A stretch of DNA of 64,000 nt from NCBI RefSeq assembly GCF_020509005.1, contig NC_063012.1:5580001-5644000 (forward strand), given 5' to 3'. Origin of the DNA: Fulvia fulva. Its lineage: Eukaryota > Ascomycota > Dothideomycetes > Mycosphaerellales > Mycosphaerellaceae. The notes beneath the pieces were generated by a model. It worked only from the letters and a program-made list of their open reading frames with translations. It was not told the DNA's origin and did no database searches. The position numbers and the translations under genes were made by a program. This document shows positions 1 to 9,399 of this stretch, piece after piece; position 1 is the stretch's first letter; the number at the start of each line of letters is the position of its first letter.

Positions 1-2594
1 AGGTATGTAGACGTCTTTCCTGCATACTGGTATCTCAACCCTTGAAGGTAGAGCTTGGCTAGTGGGGAGCCAGACTCCATTTCGACCACCCTTATTAGAG
101 TTGACTTGTATGCTCCAAGCACCTTTTTGAGATAGGAGGCTTGGGCTCTGCTGATAGGATCTGCAATTCTCTTTGGGATCTTGTCTTGGGCTGACTAGAT
201 CTGGGCTCTATATAGCATGGCTGGCTTCACAATGGCCTTGTACATAACCTTTGCTTTCGCAAATGTGGCTCCCTATGTGGAGGCTATAAGCCTGTCAATT
301 GATTACCTGTTGTTGTCTGCTCTTGCCTGTGCTTTCTTGACCTGTGGTCCCCAGCTGAGCTTTGGATCCAGCTATATTCCTAGCACCCTTAATTCACTTG
401 AGGGTTCTGTTGTGTGTCCCTGAATAGTGATTGGGGCTTGCATATTGTGTCTGTTTCTAGCTCTACTGAAGTGGATGAGTTGATACTTCTCTGGGGCAAC
501 TCTGGCTCGTCGAGGCTAGGATGTTTGTGTCATCCACAAACCCTGAGGCTGATGTGTTTCTGGAGTTTAGCTTTGCTAGCAGGTCTGCTATAAAGAGGAG
601 AAACAGGATTAGAGACATTGTTGATCCCTATGGGATTCCTATCTCTGTAGGCATACTGTTAGATTTGTATCTGCCCAGTCTTAGTCTTGTAGTTCTGCCT
701 CTAAGGAAGGACTAGATAAACTAGACTGTCCAGTTAGGGATAGCCTTCTGTTTCAGGATGTGGATCAGCCTCTAGTGTGAGACATTGTCAAAGGCTCCTA
801 ATATGTCCAGTGAGAGGAGTGTGGCTGCTTTGTTGTTCCTAAAGTGCTATAGGGTCTTGATCTGCTCTGTGATAAGTTCTACAGCTGTTAGTGTTGGTCT
901 TTGTTTCCTGCCTCCTATCTGTTCTTTAGGAAGGATTCTATGTTCTTCAGCTAGGTTTGTCAGCCTTTCTGCTATGATCTTTTCCAGGAGTTTGCCTAGT
1001 GTATTGAGCAAGGCAATAGGTCTGTATGCCTTTAGCTTTATGTAGTCCTCTTTCTGTAGTTTTCTTAAGACTACAGTCAGTGACTCCTTGAAGTGTTTAG
1101 GGCAGTGTCCTTAGGCTATACACTATAAAAAGATGTTTGACAGTGCAGGGGAGATCTGGTCCTTGTATGTCTTGATGAACAAGTTTGGAATCCTATCTGG
1201 TCCTAGGGCCTTGTTTCCTGACAGTCTCTTAATGATGCTCTTGATCTCTCCCTCTCCCACTGTGCAGGATTGCTCTAGTAGTGTTGGATACATACTGCCC
1301 TCCAGATCCTGCAGGTCAGCTTCTACCTGTGTGCCAAAGAAATGTTTCCCTAATGCCTGTGCCTTTCCTGGGAGAGTGTGTTGGATTACTCCTTCCTGGT
1401 CTTCAATGTTTAGAAACTGGGGCAGCATGTTTCTGTCCTGTGTGGGTTGTCTTGCCCACTTTGCTAGTTTCTACATCTTCTTAGGATTCTGGGTAATGGA
1501 TCCAACTGTTGACCTCCACTCCAGCATCTTGTCCCTCTTGATCTGGGCCTTCTTGTCTCTGGTTGCCTGGTTGTATCTGTCCTATGCTTCTTGGGAGTGA
1601 CTCTGGGTAAGGGCTCTCCTGGCCTGCCTGGCTGCCTTGACCTTCTCTGAGCATTCCTTTGTCGAGAATGGCTTCTGGTACAGTGACTGTTTCTTTTCTC
1701 TAGTGTGGGCTGCTGCAGTTTCCTGTATTGTTCTAACCAGTTCTGCCACTGCTTAGTCTATGTCTAAGGCTGTTTCCAGTCTCCTGGTCTCTAGTCCAGC
1801 TAGCTTCTGTTCTAGGTCTTGTCTGATCTGTTCCTAGTTGGCTGCCTTCCAGGCCAGCTGAGGTTCTAGGTCTCCTTCCTGCTGTGTCTGTGTTTCAAAC
1901 TCCACCTGAATTAGGAGGTGATCTGATGAGGACTCGAAGTCCTGGTTAACCCAGCATCTGGTGACCTTCTGCTGCAGGTCATGTGATGCAAAGCACAGGT
2001 CAATGGTGCCTCAGCTTGCTCTCTATGACCAGGTAGTTAGGCCCTTTGGGGTAACTAGGTGCATGTTGTTGCTTTGGGTAGTGGAGAGGAGTCTGTTAGC
2101 TAGGAAGTGATGGGCAGGTGCAAAGTCTGATCCCTATGTAGGATGGTGCAAGTTGAAGTCTCCCAGCACGATGTGTTGGGAGTCACTCTACAAGATGTCT
2201 GGCAGCTGTTGTAGTGTGCCTAGCTGGGTGCTGCTTCTAGAGCTGGTGGGGGTGGGTTGTATACACTGTGGATGTGGATGCTGCCTTGGTTGGTGTTGAG
2301 TCTGACTGAGGTGATGTCTCCCCCTTCCTGTTGGATTTGTTCCTAGCTGTCTGTTGCCATCTCTTTGCTGATGTACATGCATGTTCTAGGGGTGCCTTGT
2401 TTGGCTAGGAGTGTGTGATACCTTAGGTCGTTAGCAGTAGATAGTCTGTTAGATTTGCTGTTGATCCAAGGTTCCTAGACTACAATGACTAGGTGTTTCT
2501 TTGGGTCTAGTGCTTAGAGAAAGCTTCTCTGGACCTTGTGCTAGCTTTTGTTGACATTGTACTGGATAGTGGTAAGATTGGGTGTCTTAATCAT
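1..2594 (-). pseudogene. LINE A1 ORF2: APE-type endonuclease plus reverse transcriptase, broken
   Basis: ORF2 would nick target DNA and reverse-transcribe the element RNA at the nick. The start codon is read on the minus strand at 2594-2592 and overlaps the ORF1 stop as ATGA. The first residues read MIKTPNLTTIQYNVN, the usual start of the exonuclease-endonuclease-phosphatase fold. GDFNLHHP (catalytic Asp/Asn region) lies at about 2139-2163. The linker and N-terminal RT region at 1123-1428 includes a KALGPDRIPN motif. The FVDD polymerase motif is near 520-550, next to a 74-bp deletion. Premature stops are nearly all TAG at CAG/TGG positions. One frameshift separates the start codon frame from the downstream frame. 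Tad-family ORF2 is normally about 1,100 residues; the C-terminal end is outside the window. Confidence 0.88.
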
Positions 2595-3870
2595 GACTCA
2601 TCTATGCTGGTCTCCTGCTGGTCTTCTCGTGCTTCCTGCTGCTGGCTACTATTTAGGATTGTGGTAAGGTTGAGCCTGCTTTGTGACGGGTCTCTTCCTG
2701 CAACCACAATTGATTTTGGTCTACCTATGGTAGGGTGGCCTTGGGCCTGTGTGGTCTCTTCTGTTCTGCCTCTTTTTAGAGGGTTGTAGACAGTCCTTAG
2801 GGGTTCTTGGGTGATTGTCCCTGTCTGGAATCTGATAGGGGTGTTGATCCTGGCTTCTCTTGCCCTCCTCTTTGCCTCAATCCTAGCTGTGCAGTCTTGG
2901 GACCAGGAAGGGTGTTTCTTTCCACAGCATGCACATCTGGCTTCACTCTTTGGGGCTGTGCAATTCTGTACTTTGTGGCTACCAGCACAGTGGGAACAAG
3001 TGTCCTTTTGGCTTAGGCATCTAGTAGAGATATGACCATACTGTTGGTACTTAAAACATTGCAGTAGTCTGTGGGTGCTTCTATGGATTTCTGTGTCCAT
3101 TCTTTCACATTCCTAGAAGATGCCCTTGTCAAGCACGGTGTTTGCCTGTTCTACAGTGCCTATCTAGAGCACTAGAGAAGACTCTCTCTTTGTGTCCTTT
3201 GTCTTTCTGTTGACCTATGCTGCTTTTATGATCTGTAGCCCTAGGCATACAGCCTAGTTCTGGTCCTGTAGCCTCTTAAGGTCTCCTTTAATGTCAAACT
3301 TTGTGGTCATCCTATAGGCAATAACCATATTTTGTTAGTGTGAGACCTTAGCCGTCTTGCCTAGTTTGACTGTCCACTCCTTCTATGTCTCTAGCCTCTT
3401 CCTGTGTTGCTCCTGTGCTGTGAACAGCTTAAGGACACCTCCCTTCTCTTTCCTGGCTCCAATGATGCCTTGTATCCCAATCTTCTGTATGATCTCCTTG
3501 CCTGACAGGCCCTCAATCTCTTTCTGCTCTTGCTAGTCGGAAATGTAGACCTTGATAGCTGTTTTCTAGGGGGGAGGGTTTTGGGATGTAACTGCTGCCC
3601 AGGTTGGTTGGCTTAGTTTCTAGCCTTCCTATGTCCTCTTCTTTGCTGCTGCTACTACTGTCCTATTAATGATCTGTCCTGTTTGGCTCCTTAGTGCCTT
3701 TAGCCCTCTAAGGAGCTCCAAAATCATCCCCTTAAGTGCTCTTTCTAGGTCCTCGCCATCTCCTGCTATTGCCATTGTTTCTGCCTTCCTGCAGACCTCC
3801 TTCTACTCGTTACTCTCCTACTCCTGGTCGTTTCCTACGATCGCTATTATCGTGTCTTCAACGTCTGATC
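2591..3870 (-). pseudogene. LINE A1 ORF1: gag-like RNA-binding protein with three CCHC knuckles
   Basis: ORF1 proteins of Tad-like LINEs coat the element RNA. The best-preserved part is an open stretch at 2591-3100 with three zinc knuckles in order: CFKYQQYGHISTRC (second Cys changed to Tyr), CSHCAGSHKVQNC and CACCGKKHPSWSQDC. It ends ETSIDES-stop, and that TGA overlaps the ORF2 ATG. The N-terminal part, up to about 3870, matches the N-terminus of LINE A2 ORF1 (conserved ERALKG and GLKAL segments) but carries in-frame TAG codons and no clear initiating Met. The Cys-to-Tyr change and the stops fit C-to-T and G-to-A mutation. Confidence 0.88.
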
Positions 3871-3875
3871 AATAA

Positions 3876-3984
3876 TAGTTATAACTATATCTATAGAAGT
3901 GGTATACTAATCTAATATAACGTAAAGCACTAGTGAGCTAGGAACACTAGTTAATTCATTAATAATAGTAGAGTTAACGGTACG
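3876..3984. other. Short spacer between LINE A1 and the gypsy-1 fragment
   Basis: This A/T-rich stretch holds the untranslated 5' end of LINE A1 and the flank of gypsy-1. I see no ORF, LTR end or duplication that fixes the exact junction. Confidence 0.4.
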
Positions 3985-5837
3985 GTCGAACTATCCAAAT
4001 TAGACATGTCGTCTCCCGTATTAATTATTAAAAAGCTAGGAGGCGGACTCCTCGTCTACGTCGACTACCGCGCCCTAAATACTATTATAGTTAAGGACCG
4101 ATACCTAATACCTCTATTAAGGGAGGCACTTAAGCAAGTTTTTAAGGCCAAGTAGTTTACTAAGCTTAATATTGTCGCCGTATTTAATAATATACGTATC
4201 TATAAGGGGGACGAATAGATAACCGCCTTTATTACTAGATATAGATTGTACTAGTTTAAGGTCCTTCCGTTCGGCCTCTATAATAGCCCTAGTAGTTAGT
4301 AGCGTAAGATCAACGACATCCTCCGAGAATTCCTAGACGACTTCGCTATAGTATACCTCGATAACGTCCTAATTTATATGGACGGCCCCTTAGATAATTA
4401 TAGAGCTTACGTACGAAAGGTCCTATATAGACTACGAGATATACGGCTACTAGTAGATATTGATAAGTATAAATTCTACGTTAAATGAATTAAATACCTA
4501 GGCCTTATTATTACGACGGAGGGCGTTAAGATAGACCCTATAAAGATTAAAGCTATTATAAACTAGGAGGTGCCTCGTAACGTTAAGGACGTTCTTACGT
4601 TCCTTAGCTTTACTAGATTCTATAGGAAGTTTATCTACGCCTTCTCTAAAGTAACCGCGTACCTTATAGACCTTACGAAGATAGGTAAAAAGAGTAAAGT
4701 CGACGGCAAGGTAGTTAAGAAGCTACCCTTCGTATAGACCTAATAGTATAATATAGCCTTTAAGAAACTTAAGTAGCGCTTTAGCCAAGTAGGTATACTA
4801 GCCTATTATTAACTAGGCGAGCAGATTTAGGTAGAAATAGACTCTAGTAACTAGGTCAATATAGGGGTACTATTATAGATAATTAACGGCGTCCTTAGAC
4901 CCGTAGCGTTCTACTCGAAGAAGCTTAGTCCGTAAGAATATAACTACGATATTTACTACAAAGAGCTACTAGCTATCGTTAAGGCGTTCGAGGTATAGTA
5001 ACCGGAACTTATCGGCGCTATAGACGATAAGCTAGTTCGGGTACTTACCGATTACCGTAATCTTAAGTACTTTATAACTACTAAGTAGCTTAACCGGCGC
5101 TAGGTACGCGAGGCTAAGTTCCTATCCTAGTTCAACTTTAAGATTACCTATTGCCCGGGCGCCTAAGGAACGAAACTAGATAGTCTTACCTGTCGCTCTT
5201 AGGACATACCGGCGGGGGTAGACGATACTAGAACGTAGTATTAATAATAGACTATTCTAAAACCCTATAACCTAGACATCGTTACTTAGTTCGCTATATA
5301 AGTATAGGACGACCTACTAATAAACTATTAAGTACTATTAATTTGCGACTCGGACGATAAAGAAGAAGACTACTATACTAGCGATATCGCTACCCCCCGG
5401 CGATTAACCCGCCTCGCCTAGCGAGACGTAATATAGCCGTTACTAGAACTAAACGACGCCGAGGTAGGTAGTGATATAGACTCGGGACTAGATAGTAGAG
5501 TCCTAGTCGAAGAGACGCCTAGTAACGAGCAACCTGTTAAAGGAAGTATAGAGCCGTTAGACGAACCTACGCTACTAGAGGAACGGGAGTAAACAGAGTT
5601 ATATAAAGAATAACTATATATAGAAGTATATAATAGCCGGCCTATAACAATACGTATACTTAAACTAAAGTCCGATCTCTAGTAGGGGATTGCTAACGTA
5701 TAGCTATAATAATAGAAGATCGCCGTATTAGATTATGAAATTATCGCGGATCGACTATACGTCGATAAAGCCTTATATATCCTAGCCTTTCAGAACCTCT
5801 ATACCCGGATAGTACGTAAATACTATAATAGTAGAGC
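3985..5837 (+). pseudogene. gypsy-1 pol fragment: reverse transcriptase, RNase H, start of integrase
   Basis: A Ty3/gypsy pol fragment without gag, protease or LTRs. Reading one frame through many TAG codons gives SSPVLIIKK and VDYRALN (RT start, about 4006-4080), LDDFAIVYLDNVLIY (degraded YxDD region, about 4335-4380), YLGLIIT, the FYRKF thumb motif (about 4617-4635), and the RNase H signatures VAFYSKKLSP and YNYDIYYKELLAIVKAFE (about 4905-4990). The frame then runs through a tether into the integrase zinc-binding N-terminus (LYVDKALYI, then LYTRIVRKYYNSRA at about 5790-5837). It stops there because LINE C begins inside the H2C2 finger. The catalytic second Asp of YxDD reads as Asn, so it is inactive. 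Confidence 0.87.
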
Positions 5838-6919
5838 GGTCGACGACGAGAATTACCTATACGTAGTACCGGCTACGAACCTCTCGTCTTACTACGAGAG
5901 AGCTAAGTATTCTTACGCTAGAGCGTCGTAGGCGCGACGGGCGCGTAACGTAGGCGAAGCCGCGGCGAATAGAGGACTACTAGTAAAACGGGTATAAAAA
6001 CTATCCGACGAGCGTATACTCGTGTTAGGAGCGAGTCCCTCTTCTTTCTACGTATAAGAAGGGCGCGGAACCGTAGCCTATACGCTCGATAGGACACCTC
6101 TAGTATAAGTATAGAATTTTCACCTCTAAAGACCGTAAACCGAGCGGGCTAAGCGACGAATATTAGACGAGCGGACTATAGAATAACAACTAAGCGGACT
6201 ATACGACGGCGTCGAGCGGACTACAAAACAATCTAGTATTTACTAGCGGGTAATACGGTAGGTAGGTAGACACGCGACGAAGCCTATAAGGGCCTATTAA
6301 GTACCCGGTATAGGAACGAGGGTTTTACCTAAGGCACTACCTATCCCGCTATATAACGTACCTAGTCTAATATAGTAGATTACGACGAGGAAAAGACGAT
6401 AGCCTAAGTAAGGAAAAGACGGCTATTAGGACGGGGAAAAGACGTATAATATAAGTAGATTAGTTCTATAATCGGGGAGGATCGAGGGTAGGGTAATAAG
6501 GAACTTTATATTAGTTAGTAGGTAGAAACGTAAGGAGTACGCTACCCGGCGTAGTATGTGCCCTAAGTAAACCTACGAGGTATAGACGGCCGCTTTCTAG
6601 AGATAGGCTACGGTAACGCGAAGGGTATTAAAACCTAGGGCGTAGTATATACTAGTAGCGACGGCTAACACTATCTATATAGCCCGAGAGGACGGATACG
6701 TATATCGGTTAATAGAGAGCACTAAAGGGCTTAGGCCTATAGAGGTAGATGTTAGCTTAAGGAGCAAATAGGGAGGGAGGGCGTAGAGGGAAGCTTTTGC
6801 TCCGGACTAACCTCTCGAAACGAGACTATACGGTAGTACTAGATAAGTAGGAAAGCGCGGTTAAGACTTATTACCTTATCTTATAGCTAGCTTACTAAAT
6901 ACAATTCCTTCCTTACCCT
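5838..6919 (+). repeat. 1,082-bp 5' module, copy 1 (same as 42826-43907)
   Basis: This stretch has the same length as the copy opening LINE B2, with no net indel. Differences are mostly C/T and G/A, with this copy having the T or A form. It shows no LINE ORF homology. Each frame I read has about as many stops as chance predicts, including TGA codons in the better copy that RIP at CpA would not make, so I treat it as non-coding. It holds two sets of spaced decamers: GAGCGG(A/G)CTA four times and GGAAAAGACG three times, each at intervals of about 22-27 bp. See the findings for the template-jump interpretation. Confidence 0.85.
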
Positions 6920-8560
6920 CGACATTATAGGAGCCTTTGACAACGTCTTATACTAAAGGCTAATATATATTCTATAATAGAAAGGCATCCCCTAGTAGGT
7001 AATAAAATTCGTCTACTCCTTTCTCTAGGAACGGACGACATATCTAGTCCTAGGGGGTATACGTCCGACCCGGTAAAGGTAGAGGCTAGAATACCTTAGG
7101 GATCTACTCTCTCCCCTATCCTATTTCTAATATTTATATCTAGTCTAATCCCCCTACTTACCTCTCCGTAAACCTTAGTATCGGGATTTATAGACGATAT
7201 AAACATTCTAGCCTAGTTAGACTTAATAGAGGAGAACTGTCGCCTTCTTAAAGATAGGTATAAGAAATACGAGGAGTAGGTAAAGAAGTCTAGTACCCGG
7301 TTCGCCCCTAAAAAGTAATAACTTGTATACTTTAGTAAAGCGAGAATATACTATAATATAAAGGCGGCGGTAAGAATCTAAGGCTACGAGACTAAGCTAT
7401 TAGCGGAGCTACGAGTACTAGGGATCTAGCTCGACCCGAAGCTAAGCTAGAATATATAGATTAAGAAAGCCTAGAGTCGAGCGCAAGTTAACAAAGCCTC
7501 GATAAAGAGGCTTACGGCGTCTATATAGGGAGTAACATTCGATAAGGTAAGAGTAATATATAAGGCAATCGTTAGACTAGCTATATTATACGGGGCATAG
7601 ATTTAGGGAACAGGAGGCGTAGGTAAGCCGATCCCGAAACGGATAGAGTAACCCCTAAATAGGATATAGGTAGATAACCTACGTAGGATACTAGGTATAT
7701 ATAAGACAACGTTAATAAGTACGGTAGAAATAGAGACGGGAACACTACTAATCGGCTAATTTATCCGGGAAATAAGAATTTAATACGCGGTAAAGACGAC
7801 AGATTACCTAGTATAAACTACGATCTAGGAGGTAAAGAATAAGATTGAAAGCCGCTACCGGAGAGGGGCCGGACATAGGACAAGCTAAAAAGAGGATGAC
7901 CTTACTACCTTTACGGCCGTATATATAAGTACCGAATAGCTAGTACGAAAAGAGGAGGAGCGTAGGACTCGCTAGCCCGGCGGGAGTAAGGCTAAGACCT
8001 AAAGTCTAGCGGAATAGATAGCGAGCTATCTATAGGAGTAGGACTAGAAAAGGAAACCCTCTAAGACAATAGGCCCGATAGTACTCCGAGCCTTCTAGAG
8101 ACATAATTACTAGCTATATAGGGACCTAATAAGGGCCGAAGTAAGTATAGCGATCTAAATTAGGTCCGAATATATTAGATTAAGGGCCTACCTGTTTAGG
8201 AGACGCGTACTAGACATCTAAAGCCTAGCCTACTAGTATAGCTACCTATCGTAAAACCTAGAATATATACTACTATAATGCTCGTAGTAAGCGAGAGGTA
8301 GGGGAAATTAGAGGCACTAAGCGGGAAGAAGAGACTATAAGTCAATTATTAGGAATAAAGGTAATATTTGCCGAATCTCTTAGTAGATACTATAGTAGGG
8401 ATACCTCTAGTAGTTTAGCCTTGCTAGCGAGACGGAGGAGTAGATAGATAAGAGGCGGAAGCTAGGGGGTTTATAGATAGGGTAGTTATTAGGGTAGGCC
8501 TATAATACTAGCGTACCCTTAATAAGGGAAATCTAAGACGATAACGAGGGGGAAAAGATA
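6912..8560 (+). pseudogene. LINE C ORF2 fragment: RT palm to C-terminal zinc finger
   Basis: The reading begins within RT motif A (FLTLDIIGAFDNV). It continues through IPQGSTLSPILFL (motif B), SGFIDDINILA (motif C; FIDD for FVDD), FAPKK, LRVLGI and LDPKLS (thumb), a KASIKRLTASI helix and ILYGA. It ends with a degraded C-terminal cysteine/histidine knuckle (SYLSQNLEYILLQCS, equivalent to CGYxSQNxEHxxxxC in LINE A2). Interruptions are TAG/TAA. It is a distinct LINE subfamily, diverged from A and B. Without the endonuclease and upstream RT it cannot transpose by itself. Confidence 0.85.
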
Positions 8561-8690
8561 GGCGGGAAGGAGGAGGGGTTTTTACTAATACGGTTTCCCC
8601 TCTATATATACGAAAATAAGAAAGTATAGCTATATAGGCTAAAGGTCACTATAATAGCTTAATGAAATATCTATCTATCTATCTACTTAT
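8561..8690 (+). repeat. LINE C 3' UTR and (CTAT)n tail
   Basis: The 3' UTR repeats the plan seen in LINEs A2, A3, B1 and B2: GGTTTTTAC, then CGGTTTCC, a T/A-rich stretch, TATAGGC, a GGTCACTATA segment, AATGAAAT, and then about four CTAT units. LINE-encoded RT recognises such 3' ends to start target-primed reverse transcription. Confidence 0.8.
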
Positions 8691-9139
8691 ACTAGTTAGC
8701 GCGCTATACGTATACCTATAGCATTCTTATTCGGTATCTAGTCTATAGGTAGTTAAAAACTAGGTAGCTTAGTCGCTCTTAGGTAGTTATAGTGAAAGTC
8801 GGCTACGGAGGCGGCGGTAGTCTCGATAACCTAGTCCGTAGCTTTATAGGATAGCTTATTATATCTAATATATTTTACTAAGTATTCCTAATATAGCTAC
8901 TTACCTCCTACCGGTATTAGTCCTCGCGGCTATCTCTTCTTATAGTCTAGAATTTGCTTAACTTCCTGTTAATTAGGTTCGGCGGGATTGGCTTCGTATT
9001 ATTCGTCGTCGATAATTTAGATCGGTAGTAGTACGGGTTATATCTATCCTATAACCGGTAGATAAACTAGTATAAGAAGGTATAAGTAAAAGCAGTTATC
9101 GATATTTAAAGTAGGTAGGAACTCTACTTTATAAGTATT
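8691..9139 (-). pseudogene. gypsy-3, 3' portion: integrase C-terminus and chromodomain
   Basis: Read on the minus strand from 9139, the frame gives YKVEFLPTLNID (the integrase C-terminal 'FHVS' region), LLPI, EANPAEPN and then a chromodomain: EVKQILDYKKR, EYLVKYIRYNKLSYKATD, VIETTAAS. Chromodomains at the end of integrase steer chromoviruses to methylated-H3K9 heterochromatin. The RT, RNase H and integrase core of this element are missing, because the other part of gypsy-3, at 21270, stops before RT. The LINE C tail cuts its 3' end, so no 3' LTR is seen. Confidence 0.75.
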
Positions 9140-9344
9140 TGTTACGGCCGCTCCGTAAGTAAAGGATTCGAATCTAATCACGTGACCCGGGGTCAAGTGA
9201 CCTGGATGACTAAGCTCGGCCCGATACTAACGCCTAACACCTCGGCCTTTAAGTATAGGCCTCGTTCTTAGACTCTCTTCTCTCTTTAGCTATCGACTTC
9301 GTTAATACTACACCCTTATACTCTCTTACTCTAGTCTCGTAACA
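9140..9344 (+). repeat. gypsy-2 5' LTR (205 bp)
   Basis: Matches the 3' LTR at 21065-21269, with most differences being C/T and G/A. Ends are TGTTACG and CGTAACA. The left copy keeps more CpA/TpG than the right one. An internal GGATTCGAATCT resembles a pol III B box, but there is no matching A box or tRNA fold. The primer-binding site just inside (CTTCGATAGC onward) is not one I recognise. Confidence 0.93.
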
Positions 9345-9399
9345 CTTCGATAGCTTATATTAAGGACGCTACTATATTTAGCGCCGCTTAAGACTCTAG

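Larger units (their letters stand above)
1..3875 (-). mobile_element. LINE A1: Tad-clade non-LTR retrotransposon, 3' end beyond the window
   Basis: A two-ORF LINE on the minus strand with ORF1 (three zinc knuckles) to the right and ORF2 (endonuclease plus reverse transcriptase) to the left. The left window edge cuts it near the end of ORF2. Positions 1 to about 1045 align almost base for base with LINE A3 (34869 to about 35978), so the two copies belong to one subfamily. Relative to A3 this copy has a net 74-bp deletion near position 500, just beside the RT catalytic FVDD motif, and a one-codon-phase indel near 2245-2255 in a C-rich run of the endonuclease region. It is therefore dead. The 5' boundary near 3875 is inferred from the N-terminus of ORF1 and is not marked by a visible target-site duplication. 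Confidence 0.92.
5838..8684 (+). mobile_element. LINE C: composite LINE with 1,082-bp 5' module joined to RT
   Basis: The element starts exactly where LINE B2 starts (GGTCGACGACG) with the same 1,082-bp module. It then jumps into the middle of a LINE reverse transcriptase at catalytic motif A and runs to a LINE 3' UTR and (CTAT)n tail. ORF1, the endonuclease and the N-terminal third of RT are absent, so it is a non-autonomous chimera. Its left flank is gypsy-1 integrase (+) and its right flank is gypsy-3 integrase/chromodomain (minus). The flanks belong to different elements and no clean target-site duplication is visible, so one side has probably been rearranged since insertion. RIP is heavier here than in the LINE B2 copy of the module. 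Confidence 0.82.

Noticed and set aside
1133..1600. Open frame of 155 codons on the plus strand
   Set aside because: Antisense to LINE A1 ORF2, whose RT residues are recognisable on the minus strand. TAG depletion on this strand is a by-product.
2188..2382. His/Gln-rich minus-strand frame
   Set aside because: Out-of-phase reading of the LINE A1 endonuclease beside its frameshift.
9160..9185. tRNA gene or SINE suggested by GGATTCGAATCT in the gypsy-2 LTR
   Set aside because: Only the B-box-like word is present; no A box, acceptor stem or cloverleaf could be built.
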